Of a stretch of DNA of 64,000 nt, positions 32,859 through 42,359 are shown one piece after another. The notes under the pieces are model-generated. The model was not told the DNA's origin and searched no databases. It saw only the letters and a program-made list of their open reading frames with translations. The position numbers and the translations under genes are program-made. How positions within the stretch are numbered: position 1 is the stretch's first letter; every line of letters starts with the position of its first letter. Source of the DNA: an uncultured Bacteroidales bacterium (lineage in GTDB: Bacteria; Bacteroidota; Bacteroidia; Bacteroidales; UBA932); assembly GCA_900318955.1 (NCBI GenBank), contig ONMJ01000016.1, positions 1-64,000 on the forward strand, in the 5' to 3' direction.

Positions 32859-33662
32859 ATGAAAAAGTCAATATTAATTCTTCTGTCAGCCCTCCTTTTC
32901 GCTTCTTGCTCGGAGGGAGGGAAAGTTATCTCGGTATTGGAAGATCCGGATACATATGCCGCGGACAGTATTATCTCTTCCCGTGGAGATACCCTTTTCT
33001 ATAGATATACAGTCCCCGAGGTGATCAGAGAGGGGGAGAAGTACCCTCTTGTATTGTTCCTTCATGGAGCAGGGGAGAGGGGAAGTGATAATGAGAAGCA
33101 GCTTACCCATTGCAGCCGGGTGTTCACAAGCCCCGTCAATCGCGAGAAATTCCCTTGCTATGCCCTCTTCCCCCAGTGCCCCGAGAAGGATTTCTGGGCC
33201 TATGACATGAGGTCATCCTTCAAGTCCCTGGATCCGATGGATATGCCCCTGGAGAGCCCTGAGGCAGGGATTATGAAGACTGTTATGGATCTTCTGGAGA
33301 CCTTTTCAAACAGCAATCAGGTCGATAGGGACAGAATCTATGTGATGGGCCTCTCGATGGGCGGAATGGCCACTTTTGATATTGTTATACGCCATCCGGA
33401 CTTTTTCGCCGCCGCCGTACCGGTCTGCGGATCAGTCAACCCGGAGAGAATCACTTCTGATATAAAGACTCCTTTCAGAATCTACCATGGCGATGCCGAT
33501 CCCGTGGTTCCTCTCCTTGGATCCAGAAAGGCCTATCGGGCGCTTAAGGCTGCCGGGGTCAAGGCTGACCTTATAGAATTCCCCGGTGTCGGGCACGGCT
33601 CTTGGAATCCAGCGGTTACTGACCCCGAATTCCTCCCTTGGATGTTTAGACAGAAAAAATAG
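32859..33662 (+). CDS. Lipoprotein alpha/beta-hydrolase (PHB-depolymerase-like esterase)
   Basis: 267 residues with a lipobox (SALLFASC). LVLFLHGAGERGSDN supplies the oxyanion hole, GLSMGG the nucleophilic Ser, HGDADPVVP the Asp and GVGHGSW the His. The fold is the esterase/PHB-depolymerase group commonly found exported in gut Bacteroidetes, where it removes ester side groups from plant glycans. The substrate is unknown. The next gene (MgtC) starts 3 bases later, so both are probably one transcript. Confidence 0.88.
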   Translation: MKKSILILLSALLFASCSEGGKVISVLEDPDTYAADSIISSRGDTLFYRYTVPEVIREGEKYPLVLFLHGAGERGSDNEKQLTHCSRVFTSPVNREKFPCYALFPQCPEKDFWAYDMRSSFKSLDPMDMPLESPEAGIMKTVMDLLETFSNSNQVDRDRIYVMGLSMGGMATFDIVIRHPDFFAAAVPVCGSVNPERITSDIKTPFRIYHGDADPVVPLLGSRKAYRALKAAGVKADLIEFPGVGHGSWNPAVTDPEFLPWMFRQKK

Positions 33663-33665
33663 ATT

Positions 33666-34112
33666 ATGGCACCTATAACACTCTCTACTGCTCTTATTCG
33701 CATGGCCGTCGGGCTCGGTCTTGGCGCGGCTATTGGTATTGAGCGTCAGATTCATCATCATCCCGCAGGATTCAGGACATTCATACTTACTTGCCTGTCA
33801 TCTACCCTGGCCATGCTGGTCTCAATTTACATTTGCCAGTCCAATCCGGATCTTCTGAATGGGGACCCCGGCCGTATCGCTGCGCAGGTGCTGACCGGTA
33901 TCGGTTTTATCGGAGCCGGACTCATTATTAAAGGTAGTGACGGCGTTTCCGGACTTACTACCGCTGCCTGTATATTCTTTACGGCTGTGATCGGACTCGC
34001 TGTTGGTGCCGGAATGCTGCTTCTTTCGGCTATTGTTACAGCGGTAATTATTCTGATTCTCTGGGCCCCTTATATCGGGAACCTTGGGAAGAAGATGAAT
34101 TATCATTCTTAG
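33666..34112 (+). CDS. MgtC/SapB family membrane protein
   Basis: 148 residues with four hydrophobic segments. The family signature is clear: GLGLGAAIGIERQ, PAGFRTFILTCLSSTLAML, GIGFIGAGLIIKG and GLTTAACIFF. This is the short form, without the C-terminal ACT-like domain of Salmonella MgtC. Such proteins are linked to magnesium limitation and ATP synthase control in some pathogens, but the function of the short form is not known. Its last four bases overlap the end of the convergent AraC gene. Confidence 0.92.
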   Translation: MAPITLSTALIRMAVGLGLGAAIGIERQIHHHPAGFRTFILTCLSSTLAMLVSIYICQSNPDLLNGDPGRIAAQVLTGIGFIGAGLIIKGSDGVSGLTTAACIFFTAVIGLAVGAGMLLLSAIVTAVIILILWAPYIGNLGKKMNYHS

Positions 34113-35041
34113 CGGGTATACTTGCTTGGCGACATGCCGGTGGCTTCGTGGAAGTACCGGCTGAAATATGATGCGCTCGGAAAGCCCAGAAGCGCACTGA
34201 TTTGCTGGATGTCGAGGTCCCTTTCTCCAAGAAGCAGCCTGGCTTCTGAAATGACATTTTCCCTTATTATCCCGAGGGCCTTTTTCCCTGTCACCCTCGG
34301 GACGATTCTCGAAAGATACTTAGGAGTAATACATAGTTCTTCTGCATAGAAACCAAGGTCCCGGTGCTCTTTGCAGTGACGCTGTACAAGGCGGATAAAG
34401 TCCTCTGTCAGAGTTGTTTCCCTAGATGATTGCCCTCTTTTTGAGGGTATTTCCATAATCATTCTGGCAAGTCCCCCGGAGAGCATAGCCGCGAAGCCCC
34501 CGATAATGTCTTCCCTGAAATGATAGTCCTCTCCTCCTTCTGCAACATGGAGGGTGACTTCGAGGAGGCGGAGATAGCGTTCGCTCCTTTCTCTTGAAAT
34601 AGGGATATGTATGGGCCTTATCATCGCCGCGCGGATTATTTTTGCCGACGGTATCGTCATGGAAGAAATAAGATGCCCGTCATTATAGGCAATCATTAGA
34701 AACCTTGTCCCTGCCTCCCAAGTCAGATTCATAAGTATAGTTGCGGAGGGAATCATTATTACTGAGCAAGCCCTGGCGTGGAAAACCTTGTCTCCAAGGA
34801 CACAGTCCACCTCGCCGGTCTCGACAAAAAGAATCGCGTTGAATCCGATGCGGTACGGGAAACTTAGTCCCCTTGGGCTGAGGGTCCTCGTGTGGAGCCC
34901 CTCAGAGAGCATTGCGGCTATCTTTTCGGGAAGTTTCAGGTCGAGATTGTCCGCTATCACGAATTCGTTTTTGACATAAAGGGTCCTTGACATGGGGGGA
35001 ATCATGTCGAGCCTAAGAGTCTTGTCGAGGCGCTTTTCCAT
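34109..35041 (-). CDS. AraC family transcriptional regulator
   Basis: 310 residues. A C-terminal AraC DNA-binding domain (about 210-310) has the first helix-turn-helix ending CITPKYLSRIVPRVTG and the second DIQQISALLGFPSASYFSRYF, then HEATGMSPSKYTR. The N-terminal part looks like a cupin sensing domain (AILFVETGEVDCVLGDKVF). It diverges from the acyl-CoA-synthetase-like gene at 35159, which is the natural regulatory target. The effector is unknown. Confidence 0.9.
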   Translation of the reverse strand: MEKRLDKTLRLDMIPPMSRTLYVKNEFVIADNLDLKLPEKIAAMLSEGLHTRTLSPRGLSFPYRIGFNAILFVETGEVDCVLGDKVFHARACSVIMIPSATILMNLTWEAGTRFLMIAYNDGHLISSMTIPSAKIIRAAMIRPIHIPISRERSERYLRLLEVTLHVAEGGEDYHFREDIIGGFAAMLSGGLARMIMEIPSKRGQSSRETTLTEDFIRLVQRHCKEHRDLGFYAEELCITPKYLSRIVPRVTGKKALGIIRENVISEARLLLGERDLDIQQISALLGFPSASYFSRYFHEATGMSPSKYTR

Positions 35042-35158
35042 AGCGCAAATATCGATAAACTTTTCAATTTTCCCACAATTTAATCCATTTTTCTCCCATT
35101 ATTTGCTATTTTTCCTACTATTACCCACATTTGTTTCGGTTAGAAAAATGATAGTGTA

Positions 35159-36781
35159 ATGGAAGATCTAAGAACCCTTTTCGAAAGCCGCTATACCTGG
35201 ATTGCAGGATTCATGAGAAATGTCGCCCGCTATGGGAGGAGAGTCGCTATGATCAGTCCGGACGAAGGTAAAGAGTGGACCTACTCTTCTCTTAACGAAG
35301 AGGCCGACAGGCTCGCAAATGCCCTTGTCGAGGATGGAGTGGGGAAGGGAGATGTGGTCCTTATGCAGCTTCAGAACTGCCCGGAATTTGTCTTCGCTTA
35401 TATTGCTTGTCATAAGATAGGAGCAATCTGTTGTCCTGTCAGCTATCGTCTTAGCGAAGGAGAGCTATCTTATAACATAGACGACTCGAGACCGAAAGTT
35501 TTGATATTCAGTTGTTTGTATCGAGAGATAGTAAGAGGTGCACTGAGCCTTTCCTCGCACCGTCCCGCCCGTCTGGTGACGGTCGGAGACACTGGCTGCG
35601 AATCAGCCTTGACATATAGAGAATATGTGAAGAATTCTCCTTCCTACTTCCCGGAAAGAGAGCATAATATCTATGATGAGACTTGCAGGCTATATTCTTC
35701 CGGGACCACCGGGAGAACCAAGGCTATCCCACTTTCAAGCATAAATGAGGTCCTTTCCGCCCACGATGTGATGATTCATTTCCCGATGAACTTTCATGAC
35801 GTCACCATGAATACGACCCCGTGGTTCCATCGGGGAGGACTCCACTGTGCAGGCCCCTGCCCGGCCCTTTATGCGGGGGCGGCAATGGTGGTCATGCCTA
35901 AATTCGAGCCGGAAAAAACTCTTGATTATGTTTCGAGGTATGGAATTACTTTCCTTGTCGGTGTTCCGACCGTTCTTGAAAGTCTCTCATCAGAACAGGA
36001 AAAGTCTCCGAGGGATATTTCTTCCCTGAAGGGAATAGTCACAATGGGGAGCCCGCTGGAAAAAGCAGCCTGTATCAAGTATCAGAAGATCTTGACTCAC
36101 AATATTTTCAATGGTTACGGGACGACAGAAACTTTCTGGAATACCTTCCTCCGTCCCTTCGACCTTCCGGATCATGCAGGTTCTGCCGGGACCTCATGCA
36201 TAGACGACGATGTCCGGGTGGTAAAGATCTATGAAGACAGGAAGGCCGAGCCAGATGACCTTGCGGCCGCAGACGGAAAAGAGGTCGGAGAGGTTATTAT
36301 TTGTTCCCCAGCAAAATCTCCATGCCGTTATTTCAACAATCCTGCGGAGGATGAGAGCAAATATTACAAAGGGTTCATGTACACCAAAGACCTCGCGACC
36401 TGGGACGAGGACGGATACGTCACCATTGTCGGCCGTAAGGATGATATGATAATATCATCAGGGGAGAATATCTATCCTGTTGAAATAGAAGAGGTTCTGA
36501 ATCGTCATCCTAAGGTGGCAGACTGCGTCGTGACTTCGGTTCCTGACAAAATGAGGGGCCAGCTGGTAACAGCTTACATCGTACGGAAAGATCCTTCTCT
36601 TACTGCGGCGGAGCTTGATGCTTTCTGCAAGGGCAGTCCCTATATGGCGTCTTTCAAAAGGCCGCGCTACTATCGTTTCGTCAAAATGCTGCCTTTCACC
36701 GCAACGGGTAAAAAGCAGCACTTTAAAATCAAAACGCAGGCGGCGGAAGATCTGATGGCCGGTCTTCTTGAGAAGGTCTGA
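35159..36781 (+). CDS. AMP-forming acyl-CoA synthetase-like enzyme
   Basis: 540 residues, full length for the class I adenylate-forming superfamily. YSSGTTGRTKAIPLSS is the ATP-binding motif, NGYGTTETFWN the A5 motif, YTKDLATWDEDGYVTIVGR the A7-A8 hinge, and TATGKKQHFKIK carries the catalytic Lys. It has no carrier domain, so it is a free-standing ligase that activates a carboxylic acid as the adenylate and then usually the CoA thioester. The AraC gene diverges from it (118 bases). It could supply the acyl group for the NRPS 6 kb further on, but this is only a guess. Confidence 0.88.
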   Translation: MEDLRTLFESRYTWIAGFMRNVARYGRRVAMISPDEGKEWTYSSLNEEADRLANALVEDGVGKGDVVLMQLQNCPEFVFAYIACHKIGAICCPVSYRLSEGELSYNIDDSRPKVLIFSCLYREIVRGALSLSSHRPARLVTVGDTGCESALTYREYVKNSPSYFPEREHNIYDETCRLYSSGTTGRTKAIPLSSINEVLSAHDVMIHFPMNFHDVTMNTTPWFHRGGLHCAGPCPALYAGAAMVVMPKFEPEKTLDYVSRYGITFLVGVPTVLESLSSEQEKSPRDISSLKGIVTMGSPLEKAACIKYQKILTHNIFNGYGTTETFWNTFLRPFDLPDHAGSAGTSCIDDDVRVVKIYEDRKAEPDDLAAADGKEVGEVIICSPAKSPCRYFNNPAEDESKYYKGFMYTKDLATWDEDGYVTIVGRKDDMIISSGENIYPVEIEEVLNRHPKVADCVVTSVPDKMRGQLVTAYIVRKDPSLTAAELDAFCKGSPYMASFKRPRYYRFVKMLPFTATGKKQHFKIKTQAAEDLMAGLLEKV

Positions 36782-36783
36782 GA

Positions 36784-37185
36784 CTATTCTCCTTCTACAA
36801 CGCGACGTCCAATCTCGTAAAGAAGGGCATCGAGATTCTCCATGATAGAAACGTGGAGATCCTCTGCCGTTGGAAGCTTTCCGGTTGTCTCTGCGAAGTA
36901 GCAGTCGGCGAGGAAATGCTGCCTCGGAGTCATGTTTTCAACGGCCTTGCGCGAGAACTGTCCGGCTTCGAAGTTGATTTCGGGAAGGTCTCGAAGAGAG
37001 CCGCTTCCTGTATATATCTTCTTGCCCAGATAGTCGACAAAGTCTTCGCAATCAGCATTTTCCTCCTCATCGGGAATGGCCCTGTAGGGGAAAATCTTAA
37101 GAAGGTCTGAAAGTACGTCGTCTACCATCTCCGCGTAGAGATCTTCGCACTGTTCTGCAAGTGAAGGGTTGAATTCTTTGAGCAT
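36784..37185 (-). CDS. Unrecognised acidic 133-residue protein
   Basis: I do not recognise this protein. It has no signal peptide or membrane helix and is rich in Glu and Asp (PDEEENADCEDF). It looks alpha-helical: an N-terminal LAEQCEDLYAEMVDDVLSDL and a C-terminal SIMENLDALLYEIGRRVVEG. It is a real gene by its promoter (37214) and by lying between clear stops: its end is 3 bases from the convergent synthetase gene. It is transcribed in the same direction as SusD but from its own promoter. Confidence 0.7.
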   Translation of the reverse strand: MLKEFNPSLAEQCEDLYAEMVDDVLSDLLKIFPYRAIPDEEENADCEDFVDYLGKKIYTGSGSLRDLPEINFEAGQFSRKAVENMTPRQHFLADCYFAETTGKLPTAEDLHVSIMENLDALLYEIGRRVVEGE

Positions 37186-37213
37186 GATGTGTTATTGAAT
37201 AATACTAAACATA

Positions 37214-37221
37214 CAAATATA
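37214..37221 (-). promoter_or_regulatory. Promoter of the 133-residue protein
   Basis: TATATTTG on the minus strand with TTG 19 bases upstream (complement of 37241-37243). The -33 box abuts the SusCD terminator stem. Confidence 0.7.
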
Positions 37222-37243
37222 GCGTTTTAAAAGCGAAAAACAA

Positions 37244-37271
37244 GAGACCGACCCTTGAAAAGGCCGGTCTC
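37244..37271 (-). terminator. Terminator of the SusC/SusD operon
   Basis: GAGACCG pairs with CGGTCTC; read on the minus strand it is followed by TTGTTTTT. It lies 29 bases after the susD stop. Confidence 0.8.
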
Positions 37272-37299
37272 ATTTGCTTATTTCCTGTTAAGGGAAGAA

Positions 37300-38799
37300 C
37301 TAGTCGTTATAACCAGGGTTCTGTTTGAGTCCTTCAGGATTGAGAAGCCACTGTGCATGAGGAATAGGGAGGAGGAGGTCTGTTTCAGAATACTCGGTTG
37401 CATTCCTTGCATTCATCTTGGCCTTGATCTCATCCTTGGTAAATCCGCGTTTCCAATCGCTCCAGTTCATAAACTCATAAGCGAATTCGCGGTCACGCTC
37501 TTTGTAGATTACGTCGCGAAGTGCGGTACCGGAAGCTGAAGTTGCTTTGAGACCGGCACGCTCACGAACCATATTGACATACTTCTGAGCGTTGGTTGCA
37601 TCACCCTTGTGGTAGTAAGCCTCAGCGAGCATGAGGACTACGTCTGCATAACGATAGATGATACGGTTGCAGCCATAGTAACCTGAGCTATTGAGATCCT
37701 TATATTTAACTGTATACCAGTAAGGAACAGAGTTGCTTACGCCGTGTCCAATAAGCTTGTCGAAACGAGCGTCACCGGCCTCGTCCCAGATAGTAGGAGC
37801 AAGGGTCTCTTTCATGAAGAAGCCGCCGGCGCTCTTCTTTGCATTGACTTCCTTGGCGGGGTCGTCAATGTTGACGGGACGGAACTGGGTATTGTAGCTT
37901 GAGTTGGCAGAGGTAGAACCGCTGACATAAGAGAGCTGGAAGATATTCTCCTTTGCGCCAGCCTGGCTATCAACATTGAAAGCATCCTCTACGGGGAGGT
38001 CTTTCAGAGCGGAGAAGCCTTTCTTTGACCAAGCAGCCTCGAGCTCAGTGATAGCGGTCTGGCAGAGAGTGGCCTTCTGTGCGGAGAAATCGGGATCTGT
38101 GGCCATCTGGAGGGCTGCCTTTCCCCAAAGAGTGAGGGCTGCGACCTTGGATGCACGGCCGCAGTTGGCTGCGCTCTGAAGGTCAGGAAGCGGACTCTCG
38201 ACAACGACCTTACAGTCGTCGAAAATAGCCTGATATACCTTATCCTTGTCTACGCGTACATTGGCTGCATTGACCTCGCCGAGAGTACCGAGCTTTGAAA
38301 GAACTAGCGGAACTGCACCGAAATCGGTAACGAGAGCATAGTAGCATATTGCACGGATAAAGCGTGCCTCTGCCTCGAAGGACTTCTTTGTGTTCTCATT
38401 GGCGAATTTGACATCGTCAAGATGCTTTAGAACGACATTTGCGCGGTCGATGGTTCCGTAAAGGGAGTTCCAGCGACTGGCGACAAACTGGTTGGTTGAA
38501 ACAACAGTACAGTTATCGAAAGAGGAGTTTTCTCCTGCGTTTACACCCGTATCAGGATAGAAGAGAGTGTTGGCTTTGCATTCCTCGAAGTAGACGCAAC
38601 CGGTACCGAAAGCATAGGTGTCTTTCATCTTCGCATATGCGCCGAACAGAGACTGCTCGAGGTCGGTTTCAGTCTGATAGTAGTTACCGACGGTAACTTT
38701 ATCAGGATCGCTGAGGTTCAGGAAATCCTGGCAGGATGAACTGAGCGCTACAATCGCAATGGCTGAGATAATATATTTGAGTTTCATAATCGTCATCAT
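37300..38799 (-). CDS. SusD/RagB family nutrient-binding lipoprotein
   Basis: 499 residues. The lipobox is ALSSSC; translation may start at 38799 or, more typically, at 38787 (MKLKYIISAI). SusD family elements include DPDKVTVGNYYQTETDLEQS, RADVVLMLAEAYYHKGDAT and QKYVNMVRERAGL, forming the TPR-like core. The protein lies on the outer membrane and closes over the SusC channel to hand over a ligand, normally a glycan, sometimes a peptide. It follows the SusC stop directly (TAA then ATG). No glycoside hydrolase is nearby, so the ligand cannot be inferred. Confidence 0.93.
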   Translation of the reverse strand: MMTIMKLKYIISAIAIVALSSSCQDFLNLSDPDKVTVGNYYQTETDLEQSLFGAYAKMKDTYAFGTGCVYFEECKANTLFYPDTGVNAGENSSFDNCTVVSTNQFVASRWNSLYGTIDRANVVLKHLDDVKFANENTKKSFEAEARFIRAICYYALVTDFGAVPLVLSKLGTLGEVNAANVRVDKDKVYQAIFDDCKVVVESPLPDLQSAANCGRASKVAALTLWGKAALQMATDPDFSAQKATLCQTAITELEAAWSKKGFSALKDLPVEDAFNVDSQAGAKENIFQLSYVSGSTSANSSYNTQFRPVNIDDPAKEVNAKKSAGGFFMKETLAPTIWDEAGDARFDKLIGHGVSNSVPYWYTVKYKDLNSSGYYGCNRIIYRYADVVLMLAEAYYHKGDATNAQKYVNMVRERAGLKATSASGTALRDVIYKERDREFAYEFMNWSDWKRGFTKDEIKAKMNARNATEYSETDLLLPIPHAQWLLNPEGLKQNPGYND

Positions 38800-41700
38800 T
38801 TAGAAGGTTAACTTAGCTCCAACGGTGATGATTCTTGCGATCGGGTATGAACCCCAGTCGAATCCAGGCATCATGTTGGTGTTGGACTTGTTCTCCGTAG
38901 AGGTCTTGCCGTAGGAGTTGTTGATCTGGTCAACCTCCGGGTTGAAGCCGCGGTAGTTGGTGAGAGTAAAGAGGTTGTCTCCATTGAGGTAGACGCGGAG
39001 ACCCTGAAGCTTAATCTTGTCGCAAAGAGACTTCGGGAAGTTGTATCCGAGGCTTGCAGTCGAGAGACGGAGGTAATCTGCGTCGTCGATGTAGCGGTCG
39101 GAAACCTTCAGACCGGTATTCTTGTTACCATGACGGAAAGCTCTAGGAACAGTACCGCTTCCGGGCTGTGCATCGCTGATCCAACGATCGCGGACGACAC
39201 CGTACTGGTTGCCTGATCCCTCGAAGTTGTAGCAGTAGTAGTCGTTGAAGTTGACAACCTGTGCGCCCATTGAATAGGTGAAACCGAGGGCAAGGTCGAA
39301 TCCGTTCCAAGAGAGGGTGGTGTTGAAACCGCCTGTGAAATCAGGATAAGGATTGCCTACGATCTCGCGGTCGGAAGCCGAAATGGTCTTGTCGTTATTG
39401 TAGTCGTTATAGATAACGTTACCAGGCGAGAGATACTCGAGTGAGTAATCCGGAACGGCCGGTCCCTTGAGGGTATAGTTCTCAGGGAACTTGTTCCCGT
39501 TTGCGATGTAGACCTCACGGTCAAGGAGGGTGTTCTGATAGTCAGCTGTTGACATGATACCCATTGTGCGGTATGCAAGATAAGAGCCGATAGGATAGCC
39601 GACCTTGGTGATGTGGGTCTCCGAAGAACGCATGGTCTTCATGAGGATCTCATCAACGCCATCAGAGAGGTAGAGAACCTTGTTGCGGTTGAGTGAGAAG
39701 TTCGTACCGACGGTCCATGTAACAGGGCCTTCGAGGATACGGGCGTCAATCTGGATATCGAAACCGCGGTTGCGGATCTTGGAATCTGCGAGGTTGGTGG
39801 TAGTTGAACCTGAACCTGAGATTGTAGGGATATTCAGGCTGTAGAGGACATCGGTTGAGATGGAGTTGTACCAGTTGCCGATGATGTTGAGCCTGCCGTT
39901 GAAGAACCCGAGGTCGAGACCGAGGTTGGTCTGCTTTGTGGTCTCCCAGCTAAGGCCGGAATCGACGAATGCTGACTCGTATGAAATAGCTTCAATAGTA
40001 GATCCTATAGCGGTTGTGCCGGTACCGATGGTAGCGATAGAAGCGTAGTTACCGATATTGTTGTTACCGCTCATACCCCAGCTTGCGCGGAGACGGATAT
40101 TGGTACCCTGGAGGCTGTTCTTGAGGAAAGGCTCGTTGGAAAGGGTCCATCCTGCGGAGATTGAAGGGAAGTAGCCGTATTTGCTGTCCTTTCCGAAACG
40201 GGAGGAACCATCAGCACGGAAGCTGGCGGTTACAGTGTAACGGTCTGCATATGCGTAGTTGAAACGAGCAAGATAGGAAAGGAGGCTGTATTCATAGCGG
40301 TTGATATTGTATTCCTGAACGGCGTTGGGATCAACTGTTGCGACGATGTCCTGGATACGGTTGTCAGTGAACTGGATAGCCTTGATACCGATCTTGTTGT
40401 AGGTGTGATCCTGCATAGTGAAACCGGCGAGGGCGTCAATATGGTGGTCACCGAATCCCTTCTTGTAGTTGGCTGTGAACTCAGCGAGGGAGTCCTCTTC
40501 GCGGGTAGCGGTAGACATTGCATAGTGCTGGCTGGTCTCGAGGTTCGGGCTGTAAGCGATAGTTGAACCTGCGCCGAGAGAAGTCGGACGATATTTCTGC
40601 CATGTCTGGTTGTACCAGAGGCGGCCGATCTGAGCCTTGAGTTTGAGACCCTGGATAGGCTCGAGGGTGGCTGCTATAGAAAGGTTGTGGCGGTTCTTGG
40701 TATTATTGATAGCAAGTTCCTGAGCGATGAGAACAGGGTTCTCAGCGCCGTTGAACGACCAGTTGCTACCGAAGAACTGCTGCCATGAACGGGCAATCAT
40801 ACCTGCCTGGTTGTAAGAGAGCCAGAGCTCGGAGGTGTTGTTACCGTTGACGTTGGATTCAATCCAGCTGCCGCTCGGAGTAGTTTCGTTGATGTACGGG
40901 AAGTTCGGGATGGAAACGAGAACGCCCTGAGTTGCGCCGTCGTAACCTTCGGAGTTCTCACCACCACCGTTTGCACGACCGTAGGTCTTAACCTCACGGG
41001 TCTTGGTGTCTGTCATTGCATAGTTGACAGCAACGTGGAGCATCTTATTGACCTGGGCGTCGAGATTGATACGGGCATTGATCTGGTTGTGGCCTGAAGG
41101 AGCGATGATACCGTTCTGGTCGAGGTAACCGAGGGATGCCATGTAGCGGATATTCTTGTTTCCTCCCTGGACGCTGACATTGTGGCGCTGCATTCCCTGT
41201 CTGGTGAAGTACTTGTCCTGCCAGTCTGTATCATACATGAAGGCTGTTGAAGCATAGTCATTCTTGCTGAAATCCCAGAAGAAAGGATGGAGACCGATAG
41301 TACCAAGGGCCTGTCCTACGCCCGCTGCGGTAAGTTTGGCAACACGGGTTTCGTTGTTGTCCCTGGGATCATATTCGACCCCGCCCTTCTGGCAGTATGC
41401 CCAGTAAGAGTTGTTACGAGCCTCGACATAGAGCTCTGCAAACTCGCGAGCGTTGAGGAGGTCGATTTTGTGGCCAAGGGTCTGGCTTCCATATGAATAC
41501 TCATAGGTAACTTTAGCCTTGTCGGTGTTGGAACCACGCTTGGTGGTGATGAGGACAACGCCTGAAGCACCGCGGGATCCGTAGATTGCTGCAGAAGCTG
41601 CATCCTTAAGGATCTCGATGGACTCGATATCGTTGGGGTTGATGAAATCATCATCAGCGACAGGATATCCGTCGACTACGTAGAGGGGAGCGACGCTTGC

Positions 41701-42225
41701 GGTAAGAGAGTTGACACCACGGACGCGGATGTTGACACCTGATCCAGGGGCGCCGTCTGACTGACGGACCTCGACACCGGCGACACGTCCGACGAGGGAA
41801 GAACCGAGGGTGGCAGTGGATTTCTGGAGCTCGTCAGATTTGAGAGAAGCGATAGCTCCGGTGAAGTCGCTCTTTCTCATCGGGGCGTAACCTACGACGA
41901 TTGTCTCCTCAAGGAAGTTGACATCCTCATCGAGGACTACGTCGAAGCGGGTGGCACCGGTAAGGGTGACTTCTTTGTCATCATAACCAAGGCAAGCGAA
42001 GACGAGAGTCTCGCCTTTTGAAGCGGGGATGGAGTATGCACCATTAAAATCAGCGACAGCACCGCGAGCGGCATTGCCCTTGACAATAACACTGGCTCCA
42101 ATCAATGGTTCACCATTAGCAGAAGTAATGGTACCGGAGATTACATCCCTGCTCTGGGCTGATGCTGTCAGACACATCATCGCTGCCAAGACAGCGGATG
42201 CAACCGTTAACAAAAATTTTTGCAT
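38800..42225 (-). CDS. SusC/RagA family TonB-dependent outer-membrane receptor
   Basis: 1141 residues. Signal peptide to about 23 (CLTASAQS), then a carboxypeptidase-regulatory-like domain (VISGTITSANGEPLIGASVI), a TonB-box-like segment and the plug (FTGAIASLKSDELQKSTATLG; VRGVNSLTASVAPLYVVDGYP). IYGSRGASGVVLITTKRG is the usual plug end of SusC proteins. The rest is a 22-strand barrel ending in Phe (VGAKLTF). It imports a ligand captured by SusD, driven by TonB. The two genes form an orphan SusCD pair without enzymes or an anti-sigma pair nearby. Confidence 0.95.
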   Translation of the reverse strand: MQKFLLTVASAVLAAMMCLTASAQSRDVISGTITSANGEPLIGASVIVKGNAARGAVADFNGAYSIPASKGETLVFACLGYDDKEVTLTGATRFDVVLDEDVNFLEETIVVGYAPMRKSDFTGAIASLKSDELQKSTATLGSSLVGRVAGVEVRQSDGAPGSGVNIRVRGVNSLTASVAPLYVVDGYPVADDDFINPNDIESIEILKDAASAAIYGSRGASGVVLITTKRGSNTDKAKVTYEYSYGSQTLGHKIDLLNAREFAELYVEARNNSYWAYCQKGGVEYDPRDNNETRVAKLTAAGVGQALGTIGLHPFFWDFSKNDYASTAFMYDTDWQDKYFTRQGMQRHNVSVQGGNKNIRYMASLGYLDQNGIIAPSGHNQINARINLDAQVNKMLHVAVNYAMTDTKTREVKTYGRANGGGENSEGYDGATQGVLVSIPNFPYINETTPSGSWIESNVNGNNTSELWLSYNQAGMIARSWQQFFGSNWSFNGAENPVLIAQELAINNTKNRHNLSIAATLEPIQGLKLKAQIGRLWYNQTWQKYRPTSLGAGSTIAYSPNLETSQHYAMSTATREEDSLAEFTANYKKGFGDHHIDALAGFTMQDHTYNKIGIKAIQFTDNRIQDIVATVDPNAVQEYNINRYEYSLLSYLARFNYAYADRYTVTASFRADGSSRFGKDSKYGYFPSISAGWTLSNEPFLKNSLQGTNIRLRASWGMSGNNNIGNYASIATIGTGTTAIGSTIEAISYESAFVDSGLSWETTKQTNLGLDLGFFNGRLNIIGNWYNSISTDVLYSLNIPTISGSGSTTTNLADSKIRNRGFDIQIDARILEGPVTWTVGTNFSLNRNKVLYLSDGVDEILMKTMRSSETHITKVGYPIGSYLAYRTMGIMSTADYQNTLLDREVYIANGNKFPENYTLKGPAVPDYSLEYLSPGNVIYNDYNNDKTISASDREIVGNPYPDFTGGFNTTLSWNGFDLALGFTYSMGAQVVNFNDYYCYNFEGSGNQYGVVRDRWISDAQPGSGTVPRAFRHGNKNTGLKVSDRYIDDADYLRLSTASLGYNFPKSLCDKIKLQGLRVYLNGDNLFTLTNYRGFNPEVDQINNSYGKTSTENKSNTNMMPGFDWGSYPIARIITVGAKLTF

Positions 42226-42298
42226 AAAGTATTAGATTGGTTGTTTAGTTAATTAATTTATTTATAGCAAATTAGATATTTCATATTCTTTGATGAAA

Positions 42299-42306
42299 CA
42301 AAAGTA
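42299..42306 (-). promoter_or_regulatory. -7 box for the SusC/SusD operon
   Basis: TACTTTTG on the minus strand, giving a leader of about 70 bases before the susC ATG at 42225. No clear -33 box. Confidence 0.55.
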
Positions 42307-42359
42307 ATACTTTTTAATAAAATTATTCCTTTTTTCGTTTAAAAAGTGAGATTTTGATG

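Noticed and set aside
34109..34112. Frameshift or fusion between MgtC and AraC genes
   Set aside because: The 4-base overlap is a simple convergent meeting of two stops; both proteins are complete.
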